Of a DNA stretch of 64,000 nucleotides, positions 8,240 to 16,376 are shown one piece after another (the stretch's first letter is position 1; each line of letters opens with the position of its first letter). The notes below the pieces were generated by a model. It searched no databases and was not told the origin of the DNA. It saw nothing but the letters and a program-made list of their open reading frames with translations. Source of the stretch: Pseudomonas sp. BBP2017 (GTDB taxonomy: Bacteria > Pseudomonadota > Gammaproteobacteria > Pseudomonadales > Pseudomonadaceae); the NCBI RefSeq assembly GCF_003024385.1, contig NZ_PVZN01000014.1:1-64000 (forward strand). Reading direction: 5' to 3'. The position numbers and the translations under genes were made by a program.

Positions 8240-9243
8240 AAGTCGGCCTCAACGCGTTCGGCGATTTCGCTGGGCAGCCAGGCTTTCCAGATAGCCGGAT
8301 GATCACGCATGAACTTCAATGCGGCATCTTTTGGCGACTCGCGCTTTTCGCTCATCTGCGCCAAGGCTTTGTTCAAGGTGTCGATGGGGATATCGACCTT
8401 GGCGAAGAACTCGACCAGTTGCGGATACTCTATGCGAAACGGCGCGGAGATGCCGATCGACAACTTCGCTGGCAGTGACCGGGAGCCTTGGGGGTTGGGG
8501 TTGTTGGCGTCGGTCAGGGTCTTCCAGGCTGCTGCGTCGAAAGGGGGCTCTTCCAGACGAACCAGCGAGAAGCGGCCCATCAATGGGGTAGGTGACCAGT
8601 AGTAGAACAGCACCGGCTTGCCACGGCGGATCGCCGAGGTGATTTCCGCATCCAGGGCGGCGCCGGAGCCGCTACGAAAGTTCACGTACAGATCGTTCAG
8701 GCCGTACGCCTTGAGCTTCTGGCTGTTGACGGTTTCCGAAGTCCAGCCGCTGGGGCTGTTGAGGAAGCGGCCTTTATCGGGTGACTCTGGATCGCTGAAC
8801 ACCTTGGCGCATTGTTTGAGGTCATCCACCGAGCGCAGCTGCGGCGCCAGGGCCTGGATGCCACGCGCAGCATCACCCTTGATCACGTATTCCGGCACAT
8901 ACCAACCTTCATCGGCATTTTTCACCGTGTCGCCAAGGGCGAACACCTGACCGGCCTGTTCAGCTTTGACCCAGGCTGGGCTGCGACCGGCCCATTCTTC
9001 GGCAATCACCTGGATGTCGTTGCGCGCCAGAGCCACTTCCATACTGACGGTGCTGCCGGGAAGAGTGTCAGTGGGGAAGCCGTAACCTTTCTCGACGATC
9101 AGGCGCAGGATTTCGCTGGTCAGGCTGCCGCTTTCCCAAGTGATGTCGCCGAAGTGGATGGGCTTACGTGCTTCGCTGGCTGCGGCGCTGACCAGGCCCA
9201 GGGCGAGCAACAGGCCGGCCAGCAGCGTCGGGATGTTCTTCAT
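8236..9243 (-). CDS. glycine betaine/choline ABC transporter substrate-binding protein
   Basis: 335 residues with a signal peptide (MKNIPTLLAGLLLALGLVSAAASEA). OpuAC-type binding domain: IHFGDITWESGSLTSEIL at the N-terminus, the aromatic-rich VIAEEWAGRSPAW, and FYYWSPTPLMGRFSLVRLEEP, which carries cage residues typical of quaternary-amine binders. The frame is open upstream to 9483, but the ATG at 9243 is preceded by GAGG (ACGAGGCCCCG) and begins the signal peptide, so it is chosen. First gene of a two-gene unit with the permease. Divergent from the S8 peptidase, with 180 bases between starts. Confidence 0.9.
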   Translation of the reverse strand: MKNIPTLLAGLLLALGLVSAAASEARKPIHFGDITWESGSLTSEILRLIVEKGYGFPTDTLPGSTVSMEVALARNDIQVIAEEWAGRSPAWVKAEQAGQVFALGDTVKNADEGWYVPEYVIKGDAARGIQALAPQLRSVDDLKQCAKVFSDPESPDKGRFLNSPSGWTSETVNSQKLKAYGLNDLYVNFRSGSGAALDAEITSAIRRGKPVLFYYWSPTPLMGRFSLVRLEEPPFDAAAWKTLTDANNPNPQGSRSLPAKLSIGISAPFRIEYPQLVEFFAKVDIPIDTLNKALAQMSEKRESPKDAALKFMRDHPAIWKAWLPSEIAERVEADL

Positions 9244-9423
9244 CGGGGCCTCGTCGTTGGTGTCTGCGGATTCGGGCAAGTGTAGACGACGAGGTCGCGC
9301 GTACAGTCCGGGCACAGACGCCGTGGAATGCCTTCTGTCTGCACGCGTGACCAGGTTGGATGTGAGCATGTGTCTTGGTAGGCCCGGCGAAGGGTACGGG
9401 CCCAAACACTGAAGGGCGAATAT

Positions 9424-11382
9424 ATGACTCTTGATGTGAGCTTCGTTTACTACCGCAATTTTCGTTTCGATGGAAAATTCCACGTGCGCTGTATCGGCAG
9501 CGATTTAGGCAAAGTGAAAAGCATCCGCTATGAGCTGGAGAAAGCTGGTCCCGATGGCTCTGTGCAGGTTGACGCTCAATCTGTGCACTCCCAGGCTCAT
9601 AGTGGTGCCTTGGTCCATCATGGTTGTCCTGTCATGCTGCGCACAGAGGTGGCGACAGGTACCTATACGATCAGGCCAAGGGTCAGGGTGATGGATAACG
9701 TCACGGATCTGCCTGTCGATGCGCACCGCTCGCTGCTGATGGAGCCACTGGTCATTCACATCAACGAAGGAGAACTGAGTCGAGGCATTCTCGACACTGT
9801 GCCACTGGAGGCTGGCAACAGCAGGCGCAGGCGCTTGGTGGTCGATAAGCAGGGCCGCGAGTCTGCTGCTCAGACGCATGCGTTGGTGGACCCGTATGGG
9901 GAATCTCAACAACAGTTCCCTGAAGTGGAGCCCGGCAAGTCCTACCCGATGTTGGTGCTCAAGTTCATTAACGACGGTCTTGAGCGATTTCTGTCCGAGC
10001 TTGAGCCTGGCTCAGGCTCGGATCTCGTGCGTCTCTGGCCCAAGCTGAAGGAGGTGATCGATCCCCGGCCTTTCCTGAGCCCGCAGGAGCGCCATGACGA
10101 CAAACTCGAAACGTTCAAGGATTACTGCTACCTGGAGCAACCCGCGAGTATGCTCAACGACACCTATTTGGCGTTGATCAAGACCCTGGCGGCGCTGGAG
10201 TACCTTGAGTCCCTTCACTTCGTGCCCCCAGAGGCGGACCCGGGCGGCCTCCCGCTTGTGGGCGTCGCGGCCGCACTGGCGACGCTGATCACTGGTGCGG
10301 CTGTCGTGGCGGGCGATGCCGCCTATGATGATGCACAGCCGACACCTGACTATACGCCGCGCCAGACATACCTGGATGAACCCGGTCCCAGATACCAGGG
10401 TATGAATGTCCGCAAGGTTTGGGCGAAGCAGGTGACGGGGAAGGGGGCACGCGTGCATTTTTCAGATGGTGGGTTGTTCCCAAACCATGAAGACCTGCGA
10501 GGCAACCCCAACCTCAAGATCGTTACCCTGGAACCCAATGATGACCCCAACCACGGAACCGAATCAGTGGGAGTTCTGTTGGCTGTGCCCAACGGCATCG
10601 GCATGACCGGCATGTGCCACACCAGCGAACTGTACCTCTACCACAATTATGCTGTGGATGAGGCTTCGCGTGTCCGGACGACGAAGGATCTTCTGCGCCA
10701 TGTCGAGCCCGGGGACATCGTAGCCATCAACCGGCAGTCGGCCAATGTCAATGTGTTGACGACGTACTTGCCGTCAATCCATGAGCGGTACTGGTGGGAT
10801 ATGACAAAAACGCTGACCGAACGGGGAGCAGTGGTGGTCTTCGCGGCTTGCAATGGCAGTACTGTGTCTGACGCTGGCAAGGGGACCGTATTGGGTTATG
10901 GCGTCAATCTCTCGCAATGGCGGTATTTTGATGATCACGGGGACGCCGATGCCATTGTGGTTGGCGCCTGTCATTCATGGGATGGTAAACCCCATCAGTA
11001 CTCGAACTTTTCCTACCCGTACAGGATGCTCAATGCCTGGGGGGACAGCGTGGCCACGCTGGGCTATGAAAATGATCGATTGCAAGACAAATCCGGTGAT
11101 GACAGGGATTACACCTCGAGCTATGGCGGGACCTCAAGCGCCACCCCCCTGGTCACCGGCGCGCTCACGCTGATCCAGTCCTATGCCATGGAGCAGCATC
11201 ATGTCTATTTGAACGCTGATCAGATGCATTTGCTGGTGATGCAGGCAGGCTACCGGGACGCGGTCTTACCTTACTCGGATGTACTGCCGATGGGAGCAAG
11301 GCCCAACGTCCATGCCGCCTTGATCCTGCTCGATCAGATCCTGGGCGGTGGCAGGTTCCACTCGCCCAGGGATGAGCTTTGA
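9424..11382 (+). CDS. S8 (subtilisin-like) serine peptidase, no signal peptide
   Basis: 652 residues. The subtilase domain occupies about 335-640: Asp348 in VHFSDGG, His377 in DPNHGTES, the oxyanion Asn in FAACNGS and Ser571 in GGTSSATP, so the catalytic set is complete. The N-terminal about 115 residues look beta-rich (MTLDVSFVYYRNFRFDGKF...), followed by a helical section of unknown fold that includes LVGVAAALATLITGAAVVAG, a hydrophobic stretch that could be a membrane or packing helix. There is no Sec signal and no obvious pro-domain, unlike exported subtilases. AAGGG precedes the ATG. Solo gene between unrelated neighbours; codon use looks slightly less GC-rich than adjacent genes. Target unknown. 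Confidence 0.88.
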   Translation: MTLDVSFVYYRNFRFDGKFHVRCIGSDLGKVKSIRYELEKAGPDGSVQVDAQSVHSQAHSGALVHHGCPVMLRTEVATGTYTIRPRVRVMDNVTDLPVDAHRSLLMEPLVIHINEGELSRGILDTVPLEAGNSRRRRLVVDKQGRESAAQTHALVDPYGESQQQFPEVEPGKSYPMLVLKFINDGLERFLSELEPGSGSDLVRLWPKLKEVIDPRPFLSPQERHDDKLETFKDYCYLEQPASMLNDTYLALIKTLAALEYLESLHFVPPEADPGGLPLVGVAAALATLITGAAVVAGDAAYDDAQPTPDYTPRQTYLDEPGPRYQGMNVRKVWAKQVTGKGARVHFSDGGLFPNHEDLRGNPNLKIVTLEPNDDPNHGTESVGVLLAVPNGIGMTGMCHTSELYLYHNYAVDEASRVRTTKDLLRHVEPGDIVAINRQSANVNVLTTYLPSIHERYWWDMTKTLTERGAVVVFAACNGSTVSDAGKGTVLGYGVNLSQWRYFDDHGDADAIVVGACHSWDGKPHQYSNFSYPYRMLNAWGDSVATLGYENDRLQDKSGDDRDYTSSYGGTSSATPLVTGALTLIQSYAMEQHHVYLNADQMHLLVMQAGYRDAVLPYSDVLPMGARPNVHAALILLDQILGGGRFHSPRDEL

Positions 11383-11419
11383 TGCGCGAGCGTATCGGCT
11401 GCTCGCAAGGGGGGACACC

Positions 11420-13567
11420 TCAGACCCGGAACTGATCCATCAGTCCCTGCTGCTGGTTGGCCAGGCTGTTGAGCGACTGGCTGACCCGCGCCGATTCGTT
11501 GGCTTGGCCGGAGAGCGATTCGGTCACGTCGCGGATGGTCGCCACGTTGTTGTTGATTTCCTCGGCCACGGCGCTTTGCTCTTCGGCGGCACTGGCGATC
11601 TGCAGGTTCATGTCGCTGATCACCGTGACCGCATCGCCGATCTGCTGCAAGGCAGTGACCGCCTGGCTGACCTGGTCAACACTACCCTGTGCCTGCCGAT
11701 GGCTGCTGTCCATGGCGCTAACCACTTCGCGGGTACCGGCCTGCAGTTCTTCGATAACCTGACGGGTTTCTTCCACCGACTCCTGAGTGCGGCGGGCCAG
11801 GTTGCGTACTTCATCGGCGACCACGGCGAAGCCGCGGCCCGCTTCACCGGCACGGGCGGCTTCGATGGCGGCGTTGAGCGCCAGCAGGTTGGTCTGTTCG
11901 GCGATCGAGCGGATGACTTCCAGCACCGAGCCGATCTTCTCGCTGTTCTCGGCCAGGCCTTCGACCTGAGCCATGGCGGTGCTCATGTCGGCTGCCAGGG
12001 TGTCGATGCTGGTGGTGGTGCGGTCGATCACGGCCAGGCCCTGACGAGTGGCCTGATCGGCGTCGCGGGCGGCCTGGGCGGCTTGGGCGGCGCTGCGGGC
12101 GACGTCCTGGGCGGTGGCGCTCATTTCATGCGAAGCGGTGGCCACCTGATCGACCTGACGGTACTGCTGTTCCATGCCGGCGCTGGTCTGGCTGGCAATC
12201 GCCGAGGACTGGTCGGCGGTGTCGCGGGCGGCCTGGACCGAGCGCTTGACCTCGGCAATGGTCGGCTGCAGTTTGTCCAGGAAGCGATTGAACCAGCCGG
12301 CCAGCTCGCCCAGTTCGTCGCGTTTGTCGTAAGGCAGGCGACGGGTCAGGTCGCCTTCGCCACTGGCGATGTCCTTGAGCATGGTCGCGACACCCAGGAT
12401 CGGCCGGGTCACACCGCGGGCCATCAGCCAGATCAGCAGCAGGCCAACGATGGCCGCCAACGCGCCCAGCCCCAGCTCGATCAGGGTACCGCTGGTGTTG
12501 CTGTGGTCGAGCTCCTGCTTGAGGGCCTCGGCCGGGCCGGTCAGGGCGCTTTGCGGAACGTCGAGCAGCACCCCCCAGGACTTGCTGCCCGGGATCGGGG
12601 CAAAGGAGGCCAGCACCTTCAGGCGCTGCTGATGATGGATGCTGTGAATTGGCGTGTTGTCGGCCAGCAGGCGGATTACTTCGGCGCCTTTCTCGGGATC
12701 GACCTGGTCAAAGCGCTGGGCCAGTTTGCCGGCATCCTGGCTGTAGCCGGCCAGCAGGCCCACGGGGCTCAGAATACTCACCCGGGTCTGGCCCTGGTAG
12801 AGGTTGCGGCTGGCTTGCTGGCTCATGGCCTGCAGACTGTTCAGGTTGATGTCGATGGACAGGGTGGCAACCACCTTGTCGGCGACCATCAACGGGAACA
12901 CGATGCTGGTCATCAGCACTTGCTGGCCGTTGATCTCATAGAAGTAGGGTTCGATCACGCAGGTCTTGCGGGTGGTGCGTGGGCACACTGACCAGGTGTT
13001 GGCAGGCTCGCCACTGGGGCCGATGCTGGTATCGGCCATGTCTTTTTCCGGCAGGGCCATGGAGGTCAGCTGGCCGGGGGTCGGTTGCGACCAATACAGG
13101 GCAAAGCGGCCTTTTTCGTTACTGCCCAGTTGCTCCTGATTGATGAACAACTCGTCTTTGTTGTCCAGTGCATTGGGTTCGAATACCAGTGACAGGCCGA
13201 GCAGGTCGGGGTTGGCCTGCAAGGCGGCACGTACCTGGCGGGTCAGGTCTTCGCGCAGGTCGAAGGCATCGAGAAAGCGTTTTTCGGACTGCTCGCGCAG
13301 GAACAGGACCTGGCGGGCAAAACCGGCACCGTACTGGTAGGCATCCATGAACTGGCGACGAATGTTCAAGGCCTGGACTTCGCCCTGGGATTCGATGCGT
13401 CCCTGGGCTGCTTCGGTGAGCATTTGCATGCTGCTGGTCTTGACCAGCTCCGAGCTGTGTCCCATGCGGTACAACGAAAGGCCCACCAGCAGGGTAACGA
13501 TGCTGGCCAGGCACAAACCGGCGAGCAGGGTGATTTTCCACTGAATGGAAAGTTGTCTGAACGACAT
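11420..13567 (-). CDS. methyl-accepting chemotaxis protein, dCACHE type (McpU/TlpQ-like)
   Basis: 715 residues: TM1 about 12-32, a large periplasmic double-CACHE ligand domain about 35-355, TM2 about 370-390 (LGALAAIVGLLLIWLMA), HAMP to about 440, and a full signalling domain with the hairpin tip EQTNLLALNAAIEAARAGE. There is no C-terminal CheR-tethering pentapeptide: it ends LMDQFRV. In P. aeruginosa the histamine/polyamine receptor TlpQ (PA2654) lies beside the bqs operon, and McpU is its P. putida counterpart. The presence of a bqs-like operon and a polyamine-binding protein nearby therefore suggests a polyamine/biogenic-amine ligand. That is inference from synteny. A sigma-28 promoter precedes it. 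Confidence 0.93.
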   Translation of the reverse strand: MSFRQLSIQWKITLLAGLCLASIVTLLVGLSLYRMGHSSELVKTSSMQMLTEAAQGRIESQGEVQALNIRRQFMDAYQYGAGFARQVLFLREQSEKRFLDAFDLREDLTRQVRAALQANPDLLGLSLVFEPNALDNKDELFINQEQLGSNEKGRFALYWSQPTPGQLTSMALPEKDMADTSIGPSGEPANTWSVCPRTTRKTCVIEPYFYEINGQQVLMTSIVFPLMVADKVVATLSIDINLNSLQAMSQQASRNLYQGQTRVSILSPVGLLAGYSQDAGKLAQRFDQVDPEKGAEVIRLLADNTPIHSIHHQQRLKVLASFAPIPGSKSWGVLLDVPQSALTGPAEALKQELDHSNTSGTLIELGLGALAAIVGLLLIWLMARGVTRPILGVATMLKDIASGEGDLTRRLPYDKRDELGELAGWFNRFLDKLQPTIAEVKRSVQAARDTADQSSAIASQTSAGMEQQYRQVDQVATASHEMSATAQDVARSAAQAAQAARDADQATRQGLAVIDRTTTSIDTLAADMSTAMAQVEGLAENSEKIGSVLEVIRSIAEQTNLLALNAAIEAARAGEAGRGFAVVADEVRNLARRTQESVEETRQVIEELQAGTREVVSAMDSSHRQAQGSVDQVSQAVTALQQIGDAVTVISDMNLQIASAAEEQSAVAEEINNNVATIRDVTESLSGQANESARVSQSLNSLANQQQGLMDQFRV

Positions 13568-13608
13568 GGCGAAGTCCTTTGATCCAAAAAAGATTGAGGC
13601 TGCCGACG

Positions 13609-13635
13609 TTATCGGCGGATACGCCGCTTTCTTTA
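13609..13635 (-). promoter_or_regulatory. sigma-28 (FliA) promoter of the chemoreceptor gene
   Basis: Read on the minus strand: TAAAGAAA, 11 bases, GCCGATAA. This is a near-perfect match to the enterobacterial FliA consensus (TAAAGTTT-N11-GCCGATAA). It lies 42-68 bases before the chemoreceptor ATG, placing the gene in the flagellar/chemotaxis regulon. Confidence 0.85.
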
Positions 13636-13827
13636 TTCAAACGATCAATTTTAAAGCGTCGTTTTCGTTCATTCCCACGACACCGATCGCCCTGCGAACT
13701 TTGACAAGCGCGAGGGCCTGCTTCAGAGTGTGCGCCCTCCATAAAAATACCTGTCGTTCGGCCACTGCTCCCGGGCAGTTTGTCGCCGAATCGGTCGCTT
13801 TTTGTCTGGTTTCTAGAGGTCACAGGA

Positions 13828-15147
13828 ATGAATGCAGTAATTGCCGCGGTCGGCATCATGCTGATATTGAGTCTGTCCCGCGTGCATGTGGTGATCGCCC
13901 TGATCGTCGGCGCGCTGGCTGGCGGATTGGTGGGCGGTCTGGGCATCGAAGGTACGCTCAAAGCATTCAACGGTGGGCTCGGCGGCGGTGCCACCGTGGC
14001 CTTGTCCTATGCCTTGCTGGGTGCCTTTGCGGTGGCGATTGCCAAGTCCGGCATGGCCCATGCTCTGGCCGACCGCGCCCTGGCGATGGTTGGCCAGCAA
14101 GGGTATGCCGACGGCGGCAAGGTCAAATGGCTGCTGATCGGCTTGTTGTTGGTGGTGGCGATTTCCTCGCAGAATATTTTACCCATCCACATTGCCTTCA
14201 TTCCCCTGTTGGTGCCACCGCTGCTCTATGTGCTGACCAAGCTGCAGATCGACCGGCGCTTGGTGGCCTGTGTGATGACCTTTGGTTTGATCACCCCTTA
14301 CATGTTCCTGCCGGTGGGCTTTGGCAACATCTTTCTCAACGAGATCCTGCTGGCCAACGTCAGTCGTAGCGGGGTGGATGTCAGCGCGGTTAACGTCACC
14401 CACGCCATGGCCATTCCAGCAGCGGGCATGCTCTTCGGCCTGCTGCTGGCGGTGTTTTTCAGCTACCGCAAAAAGCGTGTCTATGACCTGGAAAAAATCG
14501 AGCAAGTCGAGCAGGTGGCGGTGCGCTACAACCCGTTGACCCTGCTGGTGGCAGGGGTTGCCATCGCTGCGGCGTTCATCATTCAGCTGTGGCTGGACTC
14601 AATGATCATTGGCGCCATGGTTGGCTTTCTGATTTTCTCGGTGTCGGGCATTGTGCGCTGGAAGGACACCGATGACCTGTTCACTGAAGGCATGAAGATG
14701 ATGGCCATGATCGGCTTCATCATGATTGCCGCGTCCGGCTTCGCTGAAGTGATGAAGGCTACCGGCGAGGTCAAGAGCCTGGTCGAGACCTCGGCGATCT
14801 GGATCGACCACAGCAAGGGGATTGGCGCACTGCTGATGTTGCTGGTGGGGCTGCTGGTGACCATGGGCATCGGCTCGTCGTTTTCCACGGTGCCGATTCT
14901 TGCGGCGATCTTTGTGCCGCTGTGTGTGCAGTTGGGCTTTGATCCGGTTGCCACTGTGTGCATCGTTGGCACTGCTGGTGCACTGGGCGATGCCGGCTCA
15001 CCGGCCTCGGATTCGACCCTGGGGCCGACCTCTGGTTTGAACGTGGACGGCCAGCATCACCACATCTGGGACACCGTGGTGCCGACCTTCATTCACTACA
15101 ACCTGCCACTGCTGGCGTTTGGCTGGCTGGCGGCAATGACGCTGTAG
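13828..15147 (+). CDS. Na+/H+ antiporter family (NhaC/YuiF-like) transporter
   Basis: 439 residues and about 11-12 membrane spans, of the ion-transporter superfamily group annotated as Na+/H+ antiporter family. The recognisable C-terminal signature is GDAGSPASDSTLGPTSGLN followed by QHHHIWDTVVPTFIHYNLP; the middle carries GLITPYMFLPVGFGN. Some relatives are thought to carry histidine or other amino acids rather than Na+, so the substrate is open. The frame opens earlier, but the ATG at 13828 has AGAGG/AGGA just upstream and starts directly with a membrane helix. It is divergent from the chemoreceptor, as the transporter PA2653 is from tlpQ in P. aeruginosa (recalled), which supports linked substrates. 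Confidence 0.85.
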   Translation: MNAVIAAVGIMLILSLSRVHVVIALIVGALAGGLVGGLGIEGTLKAFNGGLGGGATVALSYALLGAFAVAIAKSGMAHALADRALAMVGQQGYADGGKVKWLLIGLLLVVAISSQNILPIHIAFIPLLVPPLLYVLTKLQIDRRLVACVMTFGLITPYMFLPVGFGNIFLNEILLANVSRSGVDVSAVNVTHAMAIPAAGMLFGLLLAVFFSYRKKRVYDLEKIEQVEQVAVRYNPLTLLVAGVAIAAAFIIQLWLDSMIIGAMVGFLIFSVSGIVRWKDTDDLFTEGMKMMAMIGFIMIAASGFAEVMKATGEVKSLVETSAIWIDHSKGIGALLMLLVGLLVTMGIGSSFSTVPILAAIFVPLCVQLGFDPVATVCIVGTAGALGDAGSPASDSTLGPTSGLNVDGQHHHIWDTVVPTFIHYNLPLLAFGWLAAMTL

Positions 15148-15160
15148 CACGCAGCAAAGT

Positions 15161-15185
15161 GGGGTTGAGCGTTAGGCTCAGCCCC
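15161..15185. terminator. hairpin between convergent transporter and fecR ends
   Basis: GGGGTTGAGC / GCTCAGCCCC (10 bp, one wobble, loop GTTAG). It lies 13 bases after the transporter stop and overlaps the end of the fecR-like gene. There is no long T run on either side, so it is a weak or factor-assisted terminator. Confidence 0.5.
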
Positions 15186-16185
15186 GTGCCGGCGGTGGTG
15201 AGATGCGGTTGAGGAGCATGCTGCCGTCCTTGTTGCGGGTCAGATAGACCGGCAACACCTTGGGCAGGTTGCTGACCAGACGTTTGATCTGAGTGGTGTC
15301 GTAGATGCCACTGATACGGATTCTGCCGGTGTTTTCGTCGGCCAGCAGCAGTGGCTGCTCCAGGTAGCGGTTGATCTGTGGCAGGGCTTGGGCCAGGCTC
15401 AGGTTGTCGAGGATCAGCTTGCCGTTGCGCCAGGTCAGGCTGGTGTCATGGGCGTAGGTCTGACTCAGGCGCGGTTCGTAGTCACCGGCCTGGTAGCTTG
15501 CCTGCATGCCGGGGCCCAGGCGATAGCCAGCATCGCTGTCGTTGGCATCGCTGCTGACCAGAACCGAACCTTCGACCAGGGTCACTTTGACCTGATCTTC
15601 ATACTTCCAGACATTGAACTGGGTGCCGGTGACGCGGGTCAGGCCCTGGGCGGCATGCACTACGAAGGGATGCAGACTGTCGTGGCGGACCTTGAAGAAG
15701 GCTTCGCCTTTGACCAGAGTGACCCGGCGTTGGTCCTTGTAGTTGGTGAAGCGTAATTCGGTCCCCAGGTTCAGCTCGACCTGGCTACCGTCGCCGAGTA
15801 CTACATGACTGATGGCGTCGCCGCTTTCCAGGTACTGATAGTGGTTAGGCAGCCAGCCTTGTTCCCAGCCGACCCAGGCACCGACCGGCAGCGCCACCAG
15901 CGCGATGGCAGCGGCCGAGGCATAGTGGCGCCAGGCGCTTTGACGACGCCGGGGAAGGTTGATGACATTACCGGGTGTGGCGCTGCGTGGCAGATGATCG
16001 GCGGTCTGCCAGATATCCAGCATGGCCTGGTATTCCTGAGCATGCAGCGGGTCGGCAGCCAGCCATTGCTCAAACGCCTGGCGTTCGGCTGTAGTGCAGT
16101 CCTCAGCTTGCAAACGCAAGCACCAATGCGCGGCGGCATCGGTGATGGCATCGTATTCGTCGGCGCTGTGGCTGGTGTGGTTCAT
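15178..16185 (-). CDS. FecR-family anti-sigma/sigma-regulator protein (orphan)
   Basis: 335 residues: N-terminal cytoplasmic anti-sigma region with the conserved AAHWCLRLQAEDCTTAERQAF and FEQWLAADPLHAQEY; one membrane span at about 98-117 (ASAAAIALVALPVGAWVGW); and a periplasmic FecR domain (LVKGEAFFKVRHDSLHPFVV, VTGTQFNVW). It ends in an STN-like segment (LSLAQALPQINRYLEQPLLL). FecR proteins normally follow an ECF sigma gene and precede a TonB receptor. Neither is here: upstream is an acyl-CoA dehydrogenase and downstream a transporter. It must act on a distant sigma factor or be left over from a lost system. Confidence 0.9.
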   Translation of the reverse strand: MNHTSHSADEYDAITDAAAHWCLRLQAEDCTTAERQAFEQWLAADPLHAQEYQAMLDIWQTADHLPRSATPGNVINLPRRRQSAWRHYASAAAIALVALPVGAWVGWEQGWLPNHYQYLESGDAISHVVLGDGSQVELNLGTELRFTNYKDQRRVTLVKGEAFFKVRHDSLHPFVVHAAQGLTRVTGTQFNVWKYEDQVKVTLVEGSVLVSSDANDSDAGYRLGPGMQASYQAGDYEPRLSQTYAHDTSLTWRNGKLILDNLSLAQALPQINRYLEQPLLLADENTGRIRISGIYDTTQIKRLVSNLPKVLPVYLTRNKDGSMLLNRISPPPARG

Positions 16186-16240
16186 CGAGACTCCCGGTTT
16201 TGCCTATTCTACCCTTGCAGCGTAGGCGGCGAGAACCCGA

Positions 16241-16260
16241 GATAATGGCGAATGACTATC
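16241..16260. promoter_or_regulatory. possible Fur box upstream of the fecR-like gene
   Basis: GATAATGGCGAATGACTATC resembles the Fur consensus (GATAATGATAATCATTATC), with intact outer GATAAT/CTATC halves but one extra base in the centre. It lies 56-75 bases before the fecR start. Iron control would fit the FecR family, but the match is imperfect. Confidence 0.3.
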
Positions 16261-16268
16261 AGTTGTAA

Positions 16269-16289
16269 GATTTTTCACCGTGAAAAATC
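16269..16289. repeat. perfect inverted repeat between fecR and acyl-CoA dehydrogenase
   Basis: GATTTTTCAC-C-GTGAAAAATC: two perfect 10-base arms around one base. It lies in the 190-base gap downstream of the acyl-CoA dehydrogenase and upstream of fecR, so it could be a regulator site or part of a terminator. Two further GC hairpins (CCCCGTC...GACGGGG near 16319, GCTACCGT...ACGGTAGC near 16347) lie between it and the dehydrogenase stop. Confidence 0.6.
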
Positions 16290-16376
16290 CCGTAAAAGCA
16301 CTGAATTCGCAGCCATACCCCGTCTGATGACGGGGCAAGCCGCGCTACCGTGGGCGACTGACGGTAGCGAGCTGCT

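Noticed and set aside
9424..11382. Defence island or secretion-effector cassette around the S8 peptidase
   Set aside because: Neighbours are an ABC transporter and a chemoreceptor; no nuclease, toxin, immunity or secretion genes are present.
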